A stretch of DNA of 38,856 bases, from IMG/VR virus record IMGVR_UViG_3300042691_021097, positions 1 to 38,856 of that record; one strand, written 5' to 3'. The DNA comes from a virus. Numbering within the stretch: position 1 is the stretch's first letter; each line of letters begins with the position of its first letter. The translations under genes were made by a program, and so were the position numbers. Below are positions 22,415-30,720 of the stretch, one piece after another. Below the pieces are notes generated by a model. The model had not been told where the DNA came from. It ran no database searches and worked only from the letters and a program-made list of their open reading frames with translations.

Positions 22415-22515
22415 CCTCTCGCTCCTGAATGTGCGGCGCATCAGCCGACTTGACGAGGAGAGAATGATCGTCAATTTTAATTCCGTCAATAGAGAAAAGC
22501 TACGGAGCTAGAAAA
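22415..22515. promoter_or_regulatory. Divergent control region between early operon and integrase
   Basis: A 101-nt gap between leftward and rightward starts. It holds three TTGACG-type elements: one on the plus strand (22450-22455) and two on the minus strand (CGTCAA at 22469-22474 and 22484-22489, 15 nt apart). Each could serve as a -35 box, but the matching -10 boxes are poor (CATTCT leftward, AATTTT rightward, both at 17-nt spacing). The first two also form an inverted repeat. Confidence 0.4.
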
Positions 22516-23424
22516 ATGTTGCATGAGCGATTTGCGGACTGGATCGAGGAACGTCGCGGGCTCGGCCTGATCTCAGAGACAACGGCCAGAAACTACAGGG
22601 ATTTTTGCTGCGGCCTCTTCGCCCTGCATGGGAAGTTGCCCATCTGCGATGTGAAGCCTCAACACATTACGTCTTGGTACATTGCCCGTCTGCGGACGTG
22701 TTCGGCGTCCACGGTTCGCGTCGCTCACCAGATCCTCTGCGGCTTCTTCTCCTGGGCGGTCGAACAGGGCGACATTCCTGCATCGCCCATGCTCAAAGTC
22801 AAACCGCCCCGCAAGGAGAAGACGGATCGGAAGGCGCTGACGGATGACCAGATCCGGGCGCTTCTGGATTACGTTGAGGACAAGCCGCTGGTCGGGCTTG
22901 CCGTCAGGATCGCGATTGCAACCGGTCTGCGCCGGGGAGAGATCGCTGCGCTGACTTGGGGAGATGTGGACTTATCCACAGGTAAACTTTTCGTTACCAA
23001 GGGAATTGTGCGGATCGGCGGGGTTGAGCGTATTTCCAAACCGAAAACAGCGTCGGCTGTGCGTGTCGTGTCGTTGCCTGCTAGTCTTTTGGAGGAGCTT
23101 AGGGCAATATCACGAGGCCCGTCTGAGCCTATTCTCCTCTCGGCACAGGGCGGGCGTCCCTCTCTCGCGCACCTTTCTCGCTCCGTAGGTGCTGCGATGG
23201 CAGCGGTCGGGCTGGGTGACGGGTATTGCTTACACTCAGCCCGACATGCGCACGCGACGACGCTGCTGCGGAAGAAGATGCCGGTGAAAGCAGTCTCGCA
23301 GCGCCTCGGCCATTCCGACGTGACCACGACGCTGCGGACCTATGCCCACGTCTTCGAAGCAGACGACGCGGAGCTGGCGGAAGCGATGGATCTGGTTATC
23401 TGCGACCCAACGCTTCCGGCCTGA
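22516..23424 (+). CDS. int: Tyrosine recombinase integrase
   Basis: A 302-aa phage-type integrase. The N-terminal SAM-like core-binding domain covers about residues 1-95; the catalytic domain carries R139 in T-G-L-R-R-G-E-I, K177 in S-K-P-K-T-A-S, H240 and R243 in H-S-A-R-H-A-H-A, H266 in L-G-H-S-D-V-T-T-T and the nucleophile Y276 in T-Y-A-H-V. All six catalytic residues are present. It makes the phage temperate. GGAG lies 8 nt before the ATG. It points opposite to the early operon and overlaps the last ejection gene tail to tail by 29 nt, leaving no room for attP downstream. Confidence 0.93.
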   Translation: MLHERFADWIEERRGLGLISETTARNYRDFCCGLFALHGKLPICDVKPQHITSWYIARLRTCSASTVRVAHQILCGFFSWAVEQGDIPASPMLKVKPPRKEKTDRKALTDDQIRALLDYVEDKPLVGLAVRIAIATGLRRGEIAALTWGDVDLSTGKLFVTKGIVRIGGVERISKPKTASAVRVVSLPASLLEELRAISRGPSEPILLSAQGGRPSLAHLSRSVGAAMAAVGLGDGYCLHSARHAHATTLLRKKMPVKAVSQRLGHSDVTTTLRTYAHVFEADDAELAEAMDLVICDPTLPA

Positions 23425-26290
23425 ATGCTGATGCACCTCCTGGCGGCCTGTCAGCTTCGACGCCAGGCGAAACAAGCATCACGCGCAGCGCGGCAAGAGC
23501 TTCTCGTGTCATTGGATCAACTACGCGCTGCGATCCAGTAGGAGTGAACTGCGCTGCTTTCTCAAGTATCGCAATCAGCTCATCTGGCGACTGCGATTTG
23601 AGGGCTTGCGCCATCACCGCGTTCACCTTGTCTGCCGGGAGTTGGGTCGCAATACGCTCTGCTGCGTTTGCGCCCATGTTCGCCATTTGCAGGCTCTCCC
23701 CCGCGCCGCCGCCACTGAATAGGGTCGAAATCTTCGCGCCTATGATGCGGGGGATGTAGCGCCGCGTCATGCCCGCCACACCGCCGAACTGCTTAACCTC
23801 GATGCCGGTGTTGTCGGCCAGCTCGCGCTCTACGCCACGCTTAACAAAAGTCTCAATCTGGCTGCGCTGAGCCGCAGTCATGATTTTATTTCGCTCAAGC
23901 GTAGCCAAGATGCTCAAGCCGCGATCCGAAATAGGATCTGTCAGCGTGTCGCTCAACTTTCCGTAAGACAGCCCAGATGTGCGACTGGTCGCATCATCCA
24001 TAGCATAGCGAAGGGTTGCCGCACGAAGACCGCCGACAGCCTCAGGGCCTCCGCGTAGAGCAAGTGAAGAAAGCCGCGTCAGTTCGCGTACTGGGTTGGC
24101 TGATGAGATAGCCGATGCGACTGCGTTTTGAGGGTTCTCGCCAGCTCGTAGCACACGTGAGAATGCCGCGACTCGCTCTGCCTCTCTGCCAGCGTCTCCG
24201 GTGCGTTTCAAGACATCACGCACTGCGCGATCCGCTTGTCTCTGAGCCTCTGTAGCAGCTTCAGTTGCCGCGCGTTCAACGGCAGGAACTGCTGCGCCAG
24301 CGGTTTCAGCAGAGCGCTGCGCCTCGGCAGCTCGCCTGATGCTGTCGCGCACCTGCGGAAACTGTTCAAGGATCGCCGCATTATCACGGATAAACGCGTC
24401 GGCCCGGCGCGGAATAACCGCTCCAGTTGTAGGGTCTATAATCCTTTCCGTCAGCGTGCGCAGGAAGTCCTGCTGGATGGCCTGCATAGCCGGTCCTTGA
24501 TCCGCAACCGCTGTTCTAAGCTCAGACAATTGAGCTGCGACGCGCTCAGGCTGCCCTGAAGTAGCAGCCTCAAGAGTTAGCTCCGGGCGAACACGTTCTG
24601 CACCGGACGGCTTAGTGCCCAGCACATCGCCAGCAAAGCTGCGAGAGAAGCGATCATTCAATGCGCGAGAGAAATCCCGAGCAGTAGCTGCCGCGTTGCC
24701 GCCGATTGTCTCAAGATCATCGAGCGTAGCATCTGCTAATACACGGGCACGACGCGCGTCAGCAAAATTGTTTTGAGCGCGGAAATCGCGAGCCTGATCG
24801 AGCAGCGTGCTGCGAAGAGAAAGAAGCTCGCCAGATGATACTGGCTTTCCTTCATCTATAGTTTCTCTATAGCGACGCATAACATTATCGATAATGCCAG
24901 GCATCCGATCTTCAGGGATCATATTGGCGCGCAGATCGTCGTAGGCTGACATGACGCGCACAGGCTGTATCTCAATATCGCGAGGAACCTGACGCCAAAG
25001 CTGACGCTCTTCTGCGCGAGCCGTAGAAAGAGCATCTTCCAAAATGGTGCGCGCTTGGACATTGAGGCCGCGAGCCTGACCCGGCGACAATGGAGCGATT
25101 GGCGCGGCTGCCTCTGCGGCAGTTCCGGCACGCTCAGTAGCCGCAAGACGAGCAGCCGCGACGCGTTCAGCACCAGTCGCCTGAGTTTGTGCGATTGAAG
25201 CCTGAGCGCGCGTCTCAGCAGACGAAACGAGATCGTCAAGACGCTGCCCAAAAGCGCGCTGCCGCGTAGCAGCAGCCTGCGTGAGCGCCTGCATCTGGCC
25301 AGGCTGGAAGGCTGTCTCAACTCCAGTTCGGATGTTCTGAGCAACTTGCTCGCGCGATGCGGCAAGAGCGTTCGCCAGCTCCGTGTCCTGACCGGCAAGG
25401 TATCGCTGCAATCCGGTGACAGCTCGGCTTTGAGCCAATTCAGCAGGCAGGGCTCCGGGGACTACATCTGGAGTGCGAAGACGCTGAATGATCTGTTCTG
25501 GGGCTTCTCCAGCTTGCTGAAGAAGTGGGGCAAGCTGACGGCCAGCAGTCACGCGAGCAGCCTCTTCTGTGCCAGGCAGAGCCGCCGCAATTTGGCCAGA
25601 GCCAGCACGACCGCCAGCCTGCGTCGCTGCTGCCCCCGCAGCTCCGAGAAGACCTCCACCAAACTGACCGGCCATCTGGGCGAGTTCACTGCCCGGAGCC
25701 ACCACTTCAGCGCCGAACGCGCCGAGAGCTGCGCCAGCCGTAGCTGGAAGTTGCGAGGCTAGAAAATATGGATTGGATGCAGCATCGGCCACCATCTGCC
25801 GCACCGCCTGCCCACCAGCAGCTCCCACTCCAGTCGTTGCTGGAGCTGCCAGCGCGCGCTCAACAGTCTGAGCAATGGGAGCGCCACGGGCGGCCAAACC
25901 AAGACCGGCTATAAACGGAACAGCAGCTCCAGACGCCTCACCAGCGCGCGCAGATGGGCGAAACTCAGGCGGTACCTGCTCAATGTTTTCGTACTGATAA
26001 CTCGTCCCAGGAGGGCTTGCTCCGGCAGCGGCGGCAGCTCGGGATTGCAGAGCGCCGATTCCCTGACGAACAGTCTGGCCGAGAGTGCGATCTTCTCGAC
26101 CTGTAATGAGGTTCACAAGCTGGCCGGGGATGTCTAGCGGAGCAGTCAGGCCGCGCATCGCGCCCTGAAGTCCATAAACAGCAGCTCCCTTTAACCCCCG
26201 CGCTCCGCCTGATGTCTCAGAAAGGTATGCGTCAGGATCAAAGTTAGAGCCGCCCGTTTCTCGCAGATATGCGTCTGGATCAAAAGCCAT
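23396..26290 (-). CDS. Large ejection (internal virion) protein
   Basis: A 964-aa protein, Ala/Gln/Arg-rich and almost wholly helical. It starts M-A-F-D-P-D-A-Y-L and repeats F-D-P-D-A-Y-L-S-E-T soon after. Residues about 40-250 contain Gly/Ala-rich hydrophobic segments that could insert in membranes; the rest is coiled-coil-like with repeated R-A-x-T-E-A-A motifs. Proteins of this type are ejected with the DNA in podoviruses and form a channel through the cell envelope. It is the last gene of the late operon in transcription order. The start at 26290 overlaps the preceding stop as TGATG with GGGAG 7 nt upstream. Confidence 0.75.
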   Translation of the reverse strand: MAFDPDAYLRETGGSNFDPDAYLSETSGGARGLKGAAVYGLQGAMRGLTAPLDIPGQLVNLITGREDRTLGQTVRQGIGALQSRAAAAAGASPPGTSYQYENIEQVPPEFRPSARAGEASGAAVPFIAGLGLAARGAPIAQTVERALAAPATTGVGAAGGQAVRQMVADAASNPYFLASQLPATAGAALGAFGAEVVAPGSELAQMAGQFGGGLLGAAGAAATQAGGRAGSGQIAAALPGTEEAARVTAGRQLAPLLQQAGEAPEQIIQRLRTPDVVPGALPAELAQSRAVTGLQRYLAGQDTELANALAASREQVAQNIRTGVETAFQPGQMQALTQAAATRQRAFGQRLDDLVSSAETRAQASIAQTQATGAERVAAARLAATERAGTAAEAAAPIAPLSPGQARGLNVQARTILEDALSTARAEERQLWRQVPRDIEIQPVRVMSAYDDLRANMIPEDRMPGIIDNVMRRYRETIDEGKPVSSGELLSLRSTLLDQARDFRAQNNFADARRARVLADATLDDLETIGGNAAATARDFSRALNDRFSRSFAGDVLGTKPSGAERVRPELTLEAATSGQPERVAAQLSELRTAVADQGPAMQAIQQDFLRTLTERIIDPTTGAVIPRRADAFIRDNAAILEQFPQVRDSIRRAAEAQRSAETAGAAVPAVERAATEAATEAQRQADRAVRDVLKRTGDAGREAERVAAFSRVLRAGENPQNAVASAISSANPVRELTRLSSLALRGGPEAVGGLRAATLRYAMDDATSRTSGLSYGKLSDTLTDPISDRGLSILATLERNKIMTAAQRSQIETFVKRGVERELADNTGIEVKQFGGVAGMTRRYIPRIIGAKISTLFSGGGAGESLQMANMGANAAERIATQLPADKVNAVMAQALKSQSPDELIAILEKAAQFTPTGSQRVVDPMTREALAALRVMLVSPGVEADRPPGGASAFRPEALGRR

Positions 26291-27603
26291 CACTGCACTC
26301 CCAGACGCTGCTTGATAGCAGCAGCTCGCGGATCGTTCGGGTTGCTGTTCGCCCAATTCAGGGCCTCTGTGTCGCGTGAAGACATAGCGCGCTGACCGCT
26401 TTGGGCAGATGATCCGCGCGTAAGGTTATCTATGACTACGTTGATGTTGTCGCGATTGCGACGAAGATCCCTATATGCCTGAGCAGCCTTTGTCCTATCC
26501 GCTTCTGACGCTCCAGACCGAGCGCTACCAATGAACAGAAGATCATTCATATCAGACTCGATCAACTGCTTAATAGATGAGAATTTATTTACAGCCTCAG
26601 CCGGGCTAGTGAAGACGGCGGCTGGAGTAGGAAGCAGCTCCTGAATGCGCTGCTGCGTTGACTTCAAGTTCTTTCCCGCAACTTCAGCCGAAGTGGCGCT
26701 GATGAGGCTGTTACGCAACGTGTTGACTTCAGATATAGCTTTCCCGGCTTCTTGGGTGTTTCTATCTTCCGTGCCGAAAACGCCGCGAACCTTTCCAGAT
26801 GCCCAATTAAATGCCCCAGAAACGCCAAACGCTCTATTGTAATCAACATCCCTGTTGATCGTAGCAAATCGATTTGTCTCAGGAGCTGCGGCTGCGGTAG
26901 GCGGTACGCCAGGCGGTACGCCAGGCGGTCGCGCAGCATCTGGAGCGGCGACACCAGCGCCGGAAGGCGGCACAGTGGGGGTAGATATATCACCAAAACC
27001 GTAGTCGCGCTCAGGCGTTATTCTAACCAAACCTTGCGGCGTCTTGCGATAAATATCATTGCCAGCTCTGAGGTAGTTTCCTTCTTCAAGCTGCTGTTCG
27101 AGACGCTTGATTTCAAGCTCACGAATACGCTTCTGCTCAGGAGGCATCGCCACATCTGCTAGTGTCTTCTGCTTCAGGATTTGCCGATTGTCAGATGCAG
27201 AAGGAAGTGGCTTGAAACCATATTTACGCTCAAACGCAACGGGGTCCCGCATTTCCCCACGAACAGCCTCCATCTCTTGTTGCTCGCGCAAAGCAGCTCT
27301 CTGTTGAGCGTTCATAAGACGCGCTTGCTGCGCCTTGAATATGTCGGTCTGCATCCCGCCGAGAGCCGGGCCAATTCCGGCAAGCAACTGCGCCCGCTGA
27401 TTGCCCGTCATCGGCTGACCCGCAGCGAGAAGCAACGCAGAGACATTTGCCAGCGTGTTGATGCCAGCCTGACGAACGTCCTGTTCAGGGACACCGAACT
27501 GCGCGTTCATTGCATTAGGATCGGCGTAACGACCTCTGTTCAGAAAGAAGTCGCCAACACCGCCAACTGCGTTGCTGATACCGTCGAGGATGCCGTCAGC
27601 CAT
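26290..27603 (-). CDS. Putative ejection/internal virion protein
   Basis: A 437-aa protein: an N-terminal Gly-rich hydrophobic segment (G-I-S-N-A-V-G-G-V-G-D-F-F-L), a helical Gln-rich middle, a Pro-rich linker with repeated P-P-G-V-P-P-G (about residues 218-237), and a helical C-terminus ending in A-L-N-W-A-N-S-N-P-N-D-P-R-A-A-A-I-K. That C-terminal A-N-x-N-P-x-D-P-R-A motif recurs in podovirus internal proteins. AAGGAG lies 7 nt upstream. Confidence 0.7.
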   Translation of the reverse strand: MADGILDGISNAVGGVGDFFLNRGRYADPNAMNAQFGVPEQDVRQAGINTLANVSALLLAAGQPMTGNQRAQLLAGIGPALGGMQTDIFKAQQARLMNAQQRAALREQQEMEAVRGEMRDPVAFERKYGFKPLPSASDNRQILKQKTLADVAMPPEQKRIRELEIKRLEQQLEEGNYLRAGNDIYRKTPQGLVRITPERDYGFGDISTPTVPPSGAGVAAPDAARPPGVPPGVPPTAAAAPETNRFATINRDVDYNRAFGVSGAFNWASGKVRGVFGTEDRNTQEAGKAISEVNTLRNSLISATSAEVAGKNLKSTQQRIQELLPTPAAVFTSPAEAVNKFSSIKQLIESDMNDLLFIGSARSGASEADRTKAAQAYRDLRRNRDNINVVIDNLTRGSSAQSGQRAMSSRDTEALNWANSNPNDPRAAAIKQRLGVQ

Positions 27604-27614
27604 CTCTTAACTCC

Positions 27615-28187
27615 TTAGCCAAGAAGCCCTGCGATCCGCAGAGCGTCTTCTGGCAGGCCCATGAGGGCGCGATCAGCGCGAACAAAGTCCGCAGGATTAT
27701 CCGGGTTACCGAAATTGATCTGCTGCGGCGTTGTAGCGCCCTGCGGCATAACCGGCATTGAATTGGACTGATAGTTGGGACCACTCAGCAGCCGCTGCAT
27801 GAAGCTCTCGCGAACAGATGGAGCCGCAGAAGCCATCTGCATCGGAGCGCCCGTGTTCGCGGGACGCGGAGAAGGCATAGGAACTCCCATGCCAGGAGCA
27901 GCGCCAACTTCACGCGGCGGCGGCAGAACCGGTACGCCAGAGGGCGGTATCGGCGGCAAATTGTCTGACATAAGAGAAAGCGGCGGAGCCGCCATCATCA
28001 TAGGAGCGCGCTGCATAGGCTGCATCGTCGGAGAGAAGCCGCCCGCAAAAGCGGGAGGCGGCATCATGCCGGGACGTTGCGAATTGGCAGCGATATTCTG
28101 CAACTCCATAGCCTGCTGATTTGCTGCAAAGCGCGGATCAGACTCATCACCTCGCTGAGCCATGATAAAATCCATCAACGTCGCCAT
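27615..28187 (-). CDS. Pro/Met-rich virion-associated protein
   Basis: A 190-aa low-complexity protein: residues about 40-120 are rich in Pro, Met, Gly and Ala, with repeated P-P and P-M-Q-x motifs, flanked by ordinary helical ends (M-D-F-I-M-A-Q-R-G-D; F-V-R-A-D-R-A-L-M-G-L). It lies in the ejection-protein block, so it is probably a small co-ejected or disordered linker protein. Start overlaps the preceding stop as TGATG. Confidence 0.65.
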   Translation of the reverse strand: MATLMDFIMAQRGDESDPRFAANQQAMELQNIAANSQRPGMMPPPAFAGGFSPTMQPMQRAPMMMAAPPLSLMSDNLPPIPPSGVPVLPPPREVGAAPGMGVPMPSPRPANTGAPMQMASAAPSVRESFMQRLLSGPNYQSNSMPVMPQGATTPQQINFGNPDNPADFVRADRALMGLPEDALRIAGLLG

Positions 28188-28990
28188 CAGAGCAATCCTC
28201 TTTGAAACTGTATCGGCACAACACGCCCGCGAACAATCGAAGGCTGAAGCAATGACATCGGCTCATTTTGCCGAGCCTGCTGTGCAGCTCCCAAAGCGGA
28301 GAGAGCCGTGAAAGCTCGCATTGCATCATTAGCGCGTGACAGATCGCTCTGTACTTGACGTTGCTGCGCGATCTGCGCCTGCGCCTGATCCGGCGCGAGA
28401 GGCTGCGGAGCCTCCACCATGCTAGGCGCAAGGAAGTTGCCGAACCTGCGAGCCGCAGTACCGAAGTCATTCGCGTAGGCAGGGGCAGCGGCAGGCGCAG
28501 CTTGCGGCGACACAGGAGAGCCTATCTGTGCAGTGTCCGCAGCAGGCGATCTTTCTTGATATGCGACAGGCTGACCGTTACCATCCAGACCGATCTGGCG
28601 CGCGAAGATGCTGCCCTTTTGCGTAATGGCTTCAGGGCCTCCCTGATCCCTCACAGCGTACCACGCACCAACACCTCGTCGGCGCATAGCATCAAGAGAA
28701 AAATCTACCTGCTTTTGCCAGTTCGATGCAGATGGCGCTTCGCCAAATTTCTGCTGGAACTCGTAAGCCATGCCGCCAGGAGCTATGCGGTTAGGATCAG
28801 GCGATCCTGAGAAAAGCTGAAATGGCCCAAACGAATATCCGCGCGCGTCACGATTGCCGAACGTAGGCGATCCGATAGTGTTGGGGTTCAATCCTTCGTA
28901 ACGCGCAATGCCAAGGGCGAGGTTGGGATTTACGCCAACCTCTTGCGCCCGGCGGTAGATGTACGAAGCGATTGTGTTTACGTCAGCCAC
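28187..28990 (-). CDS. Virion-associated lytic transglycosylase-like protein
   Basis: A 267-aa protein. Residues about 1-120 resemble a lysozyme-like transglycosylase: A-L-G-I-A-R-Y-E-G-L-N (with a Glu in the position of the catalytic acid), then G-Y-S-F-G-P-F-Q-L-F and W-Q-K-Q-V-D-F. The second half is Ala/Pro/Gln-rich and helical. Such proteins open peptidoglycan during DNA entry. The start is GTG with AGGGG 5 nt upstream. Confidence 0.7.
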   Translation of the reverse strand: MADVNTIASYIYRRAQEVGVNPNLALGIARYEGLNPNTIGSPTFGNRDARGYSFGPFQLFSGSPDPNRIAPGGMAYEFQQKFGEAPSASNWQKQVDFSLDAMRRRGVGAWYAVRDQGGPEAITQKGSIFARQIGLDGNGQPVAYQERSPAADTAQIGSPVSPQAAPAAAPAYANDFGTAARRFGNFLAPSMVEAPQPLAPDQAQAQIAQQRQVQSDLSRANDAMRAFTALSALGAAQQARQNEPMSLLQPSIVRGRVVPIQFQRGLL

Positions 28991-28999
28991 ATCGCGCCC

Positions 29000-30154
29000 C
29001 TATCGAATAAGGCCAGACAGGAAGTTTGCGTTAACAGCCTTCTTGCCATCCACGTTCACCACCATATCAGGATACTTCTTTTCAATATCCTGCGCCATCG
29101 GGCCGACAACCTTCGGATAGGTCTTCGGATCGCCCTTGTACCGGTATGAGTATAGATCAAGACCGGTCGCGTCGTCCTTACCAACTTTCTTGATGTCGGT
29201 CTTTTCGTTGCGGTCGGAGAGCGCGAAAAGAGAAGCAAGGCCGGATGCAAGAGATCCAAGACCGCCTATGCCTGAGAGAAGATTGCTTCCATTTTCGCCA
29301 CCTGTCTTGGTCTGCGTCTGCGTCTGCCCATAAGGTGTAGCTCCCACAGCAGCCAAGCGAAGGTTAAGCTGCTGTGTCGGAAAATCGCGCTGCTCGACAA
29401 AGCGGGCATAGGCCTCTTCAAGCTCACGCTGTTGCTGTCTTTGGCGCTGCTGACCAACCGACTCAAGAGCGCCAATATCCGTGAGACCGGCTCGCTGCTG
29501 TTGTTGGGCGAGCGTACCCAGCACATTTGCCCCCTGAAGCCCAAGATTAGCGCCAGAAAGCCCCGCCTGCTGGTTCGCCAAAGCCGCCTGCATCGCGCGA
29601 GCCTGATCGGCCTGCTGAAGAGCCGCCGCCTGCTGGAAGCCCTGCGCGCGAAGCTGTGCGGAAAGATCACCGATCCCACGCGCGCCTTCTGCGGCTGCAA
29701 CGCCTTCCGCGATCCCCTGACGAGAGCCGCCGAAAGCGCGGGACTGGATTGCCTGAGACGATATCTGGTTCATCTGCTGCTGCAAGGCGCGCTCGGCGTT
29801 GCTGGTCGCTCGCTGCTCAACCTCAGAAAGGTACGGGTTCATGTACTGCTGGATGTTGCCTTCGAGAAAGCTCGGAGCCGTCACCATCTGCGGATTGTAG
29901 TAAGCACCGCCAGCCGCAGCGCCCATCGCCGCAGTCAACGCAGGCTGGTAGGAGCCGACGTTCTGCTGCGCCATCTGGAACGCCTGCTGCTGCTCCGGGC
30001 TGAACCCAGCAACCACAGACCCGCCGTAAGGCTGGTACGGGCGCTGAGCCAGCTCATCTGCAATCGCAAGGTTCTTCTGAGCCGCCTCAGTAATGAACGG
30101 AGGAAGCTCCGTCTTGTTGACGACGGTTTGTGCTGAAGGAGCGCTTTTTCCCAT
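29000..30154 (-). CDS. Tail/ejection protein with C-terminal S74-like chaperone
   Basis: A 384-aa protein. The body (to about residue 260) is Gln/Ala-rich and helical, with repeated Q-Q-Q and A-F-G-G-S-R-Q-G-I-A-E-G. The C-terminal segment starts L-S-D-R-N-E-K-T-D-I-K-K-V and ends near V-G-P-M-A-Q-D-I-E-K-K-Y-P-D-M-V-V, matching the opening of the peptidase S74/intramolecular chaperone domain usually found on tail spikes. Here the domain is short and may be retained for trimer assembly without self-cleavage. GGAG lies 7 nt upstream. Confidence 0.7.
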   Translation of the reverse strand: MGKSAPSAQTVVNKTELPPFITEAAQKNLAIADELAQRPYQPYGGSVVAGFSPEQQQAFQMAQQNVGSYQPALTAAMGAAAGGAYYNPQMVTAPSFLEGNIQQYMNPYLSEVEQRATSNAERALQQQMNQISSQAIQSRAFGGSRQGIAEGVAAAEGARGIGDLSAQLRAQGFQQAAALQQADQARAMQAALANQQAGLSGANLGLQGANVLGTLAQQQQRAGLTDIGALESVGQQRQRQQQRELEEAYARFVEQRDFPTQQLNLRLAAVGATPYGQTQTQTKTGGENGSNLLSGIGGLGSLASGLASLFALSDRNEKTDIKKVGKDDATGLDLYSYRYKGDPKTYPKVVGPMAQDIEKKYPDMVVNVDGKKAVNANFLSGLIR

Positions 30155-30155
30155 C

Positions 30156-30488
30156 TCAATTCTCCAGAGGCAGGGCGTATGTCACGCCAACCTGCGACCA
30201 ACCGTGTTCTGGAAGGACTTGCTTCCAACCTGTTCGTCCAGACATTACCATAAACGAGCAGCCATGTTGACGGCCAAAATCCGCCACCTGCTGCTGCATA
30301 GCCATCACCTCGTCCAGATCGCCAAACGCCAGAAACACGTTCAGCTCTTTCTTTCGAGGATGCTGCACAACCTGGGTCACGACGCCAGCATTCTCGGACC
30401 AGAAGCCCTGCATCCGGCCAGCGTTCAGCGCCTCGACCACATCTGCGACCGTGTGCGTTCCACCAGCCAAACGCAAAGCCTTCTCCAT
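30156..30488 (-). CDS. Conserved phage tail-region protein
   Basis: A 110-aa protein with the pattern L-A-G-G-T-H-T-V-A-D-V-V-E, F-W-S-E-N-A-G-V-V-T-Q-V-V, F-L-A-F-G-D-L-D-E-V and F-G-R-Q-H-G-C-S-F-M-V-M-S-G-R-T-G-W. I recall this family from podovirus tail operons; it has a GNAT-like alternation of strands and helices but no clear acetyl-CoA motif. ATG at 30488 lies one base after the preceding stop; a TTG start at 30518 has no ribosome binding site. Confidence 0.7.
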   Translation of the reverse strand: MEKALRLAGGTHTVADVVEALNAGRMQGFWSENAGVVTQVVQHPRKKELNVFLAFGDLDEVMAMQQQVADFGRQHGCSFMVMSGRTGWKQVLPEHGWSQVGVTYALPLEN

Positions 30489-30489
30489 C

Positions 30490-30720
30490 CTAGTAAGGAG
30501 GCGAACCTGATTGTCCAAGAGGCACCGATGTTGTTACGACGTTTCCAGAATTATCGACGCTGACCTTCCACACACCGCCATCCGGCGCTTGCAGCAAGAT
30601 GCCGTCGATAGCCTCAAGCCGCGTTACCGTGAACGCAGCCATCTGCTCAATCGACGCAAAAGCCCGCGTCAGATAGCCAGGATCGTACTGAGCCGGAGGA
30701 GGCGGAATTAAAACCCTCAT
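30490..30720 (-). CDS. Conserved small virion protein
   Basis: A 76-aa protein: M-R-V-L-I-P-P-P-P-A-Q-Y-D, L-T-R-A-F-A-S-I-E-Q and a short beta C-terminus (G-V-W-K-V-S-V-D-N-S-G). The P-P-P-P-x-Q-Y-D start and F-x-x-I-E motif are common in small podovirus proteins encoded after the tail hub. Start overlaps the hub gene stop as ATGA. Confidence 0.7.
   Translation of the reverse strand: MRVLIPPPPAQYDPGYLTRAFASIEQMAAFTVTRLEAIDGILLQAPDGGVWKVSVDNSGNVVTTSVPLGQSGSPPY

Noticed and set aside
22415-22515. attP core or tRNA fragment next to the integrase
   Set aside because: No tRNA-like sequence or convincing core repeat could be identified from this sequence alone.
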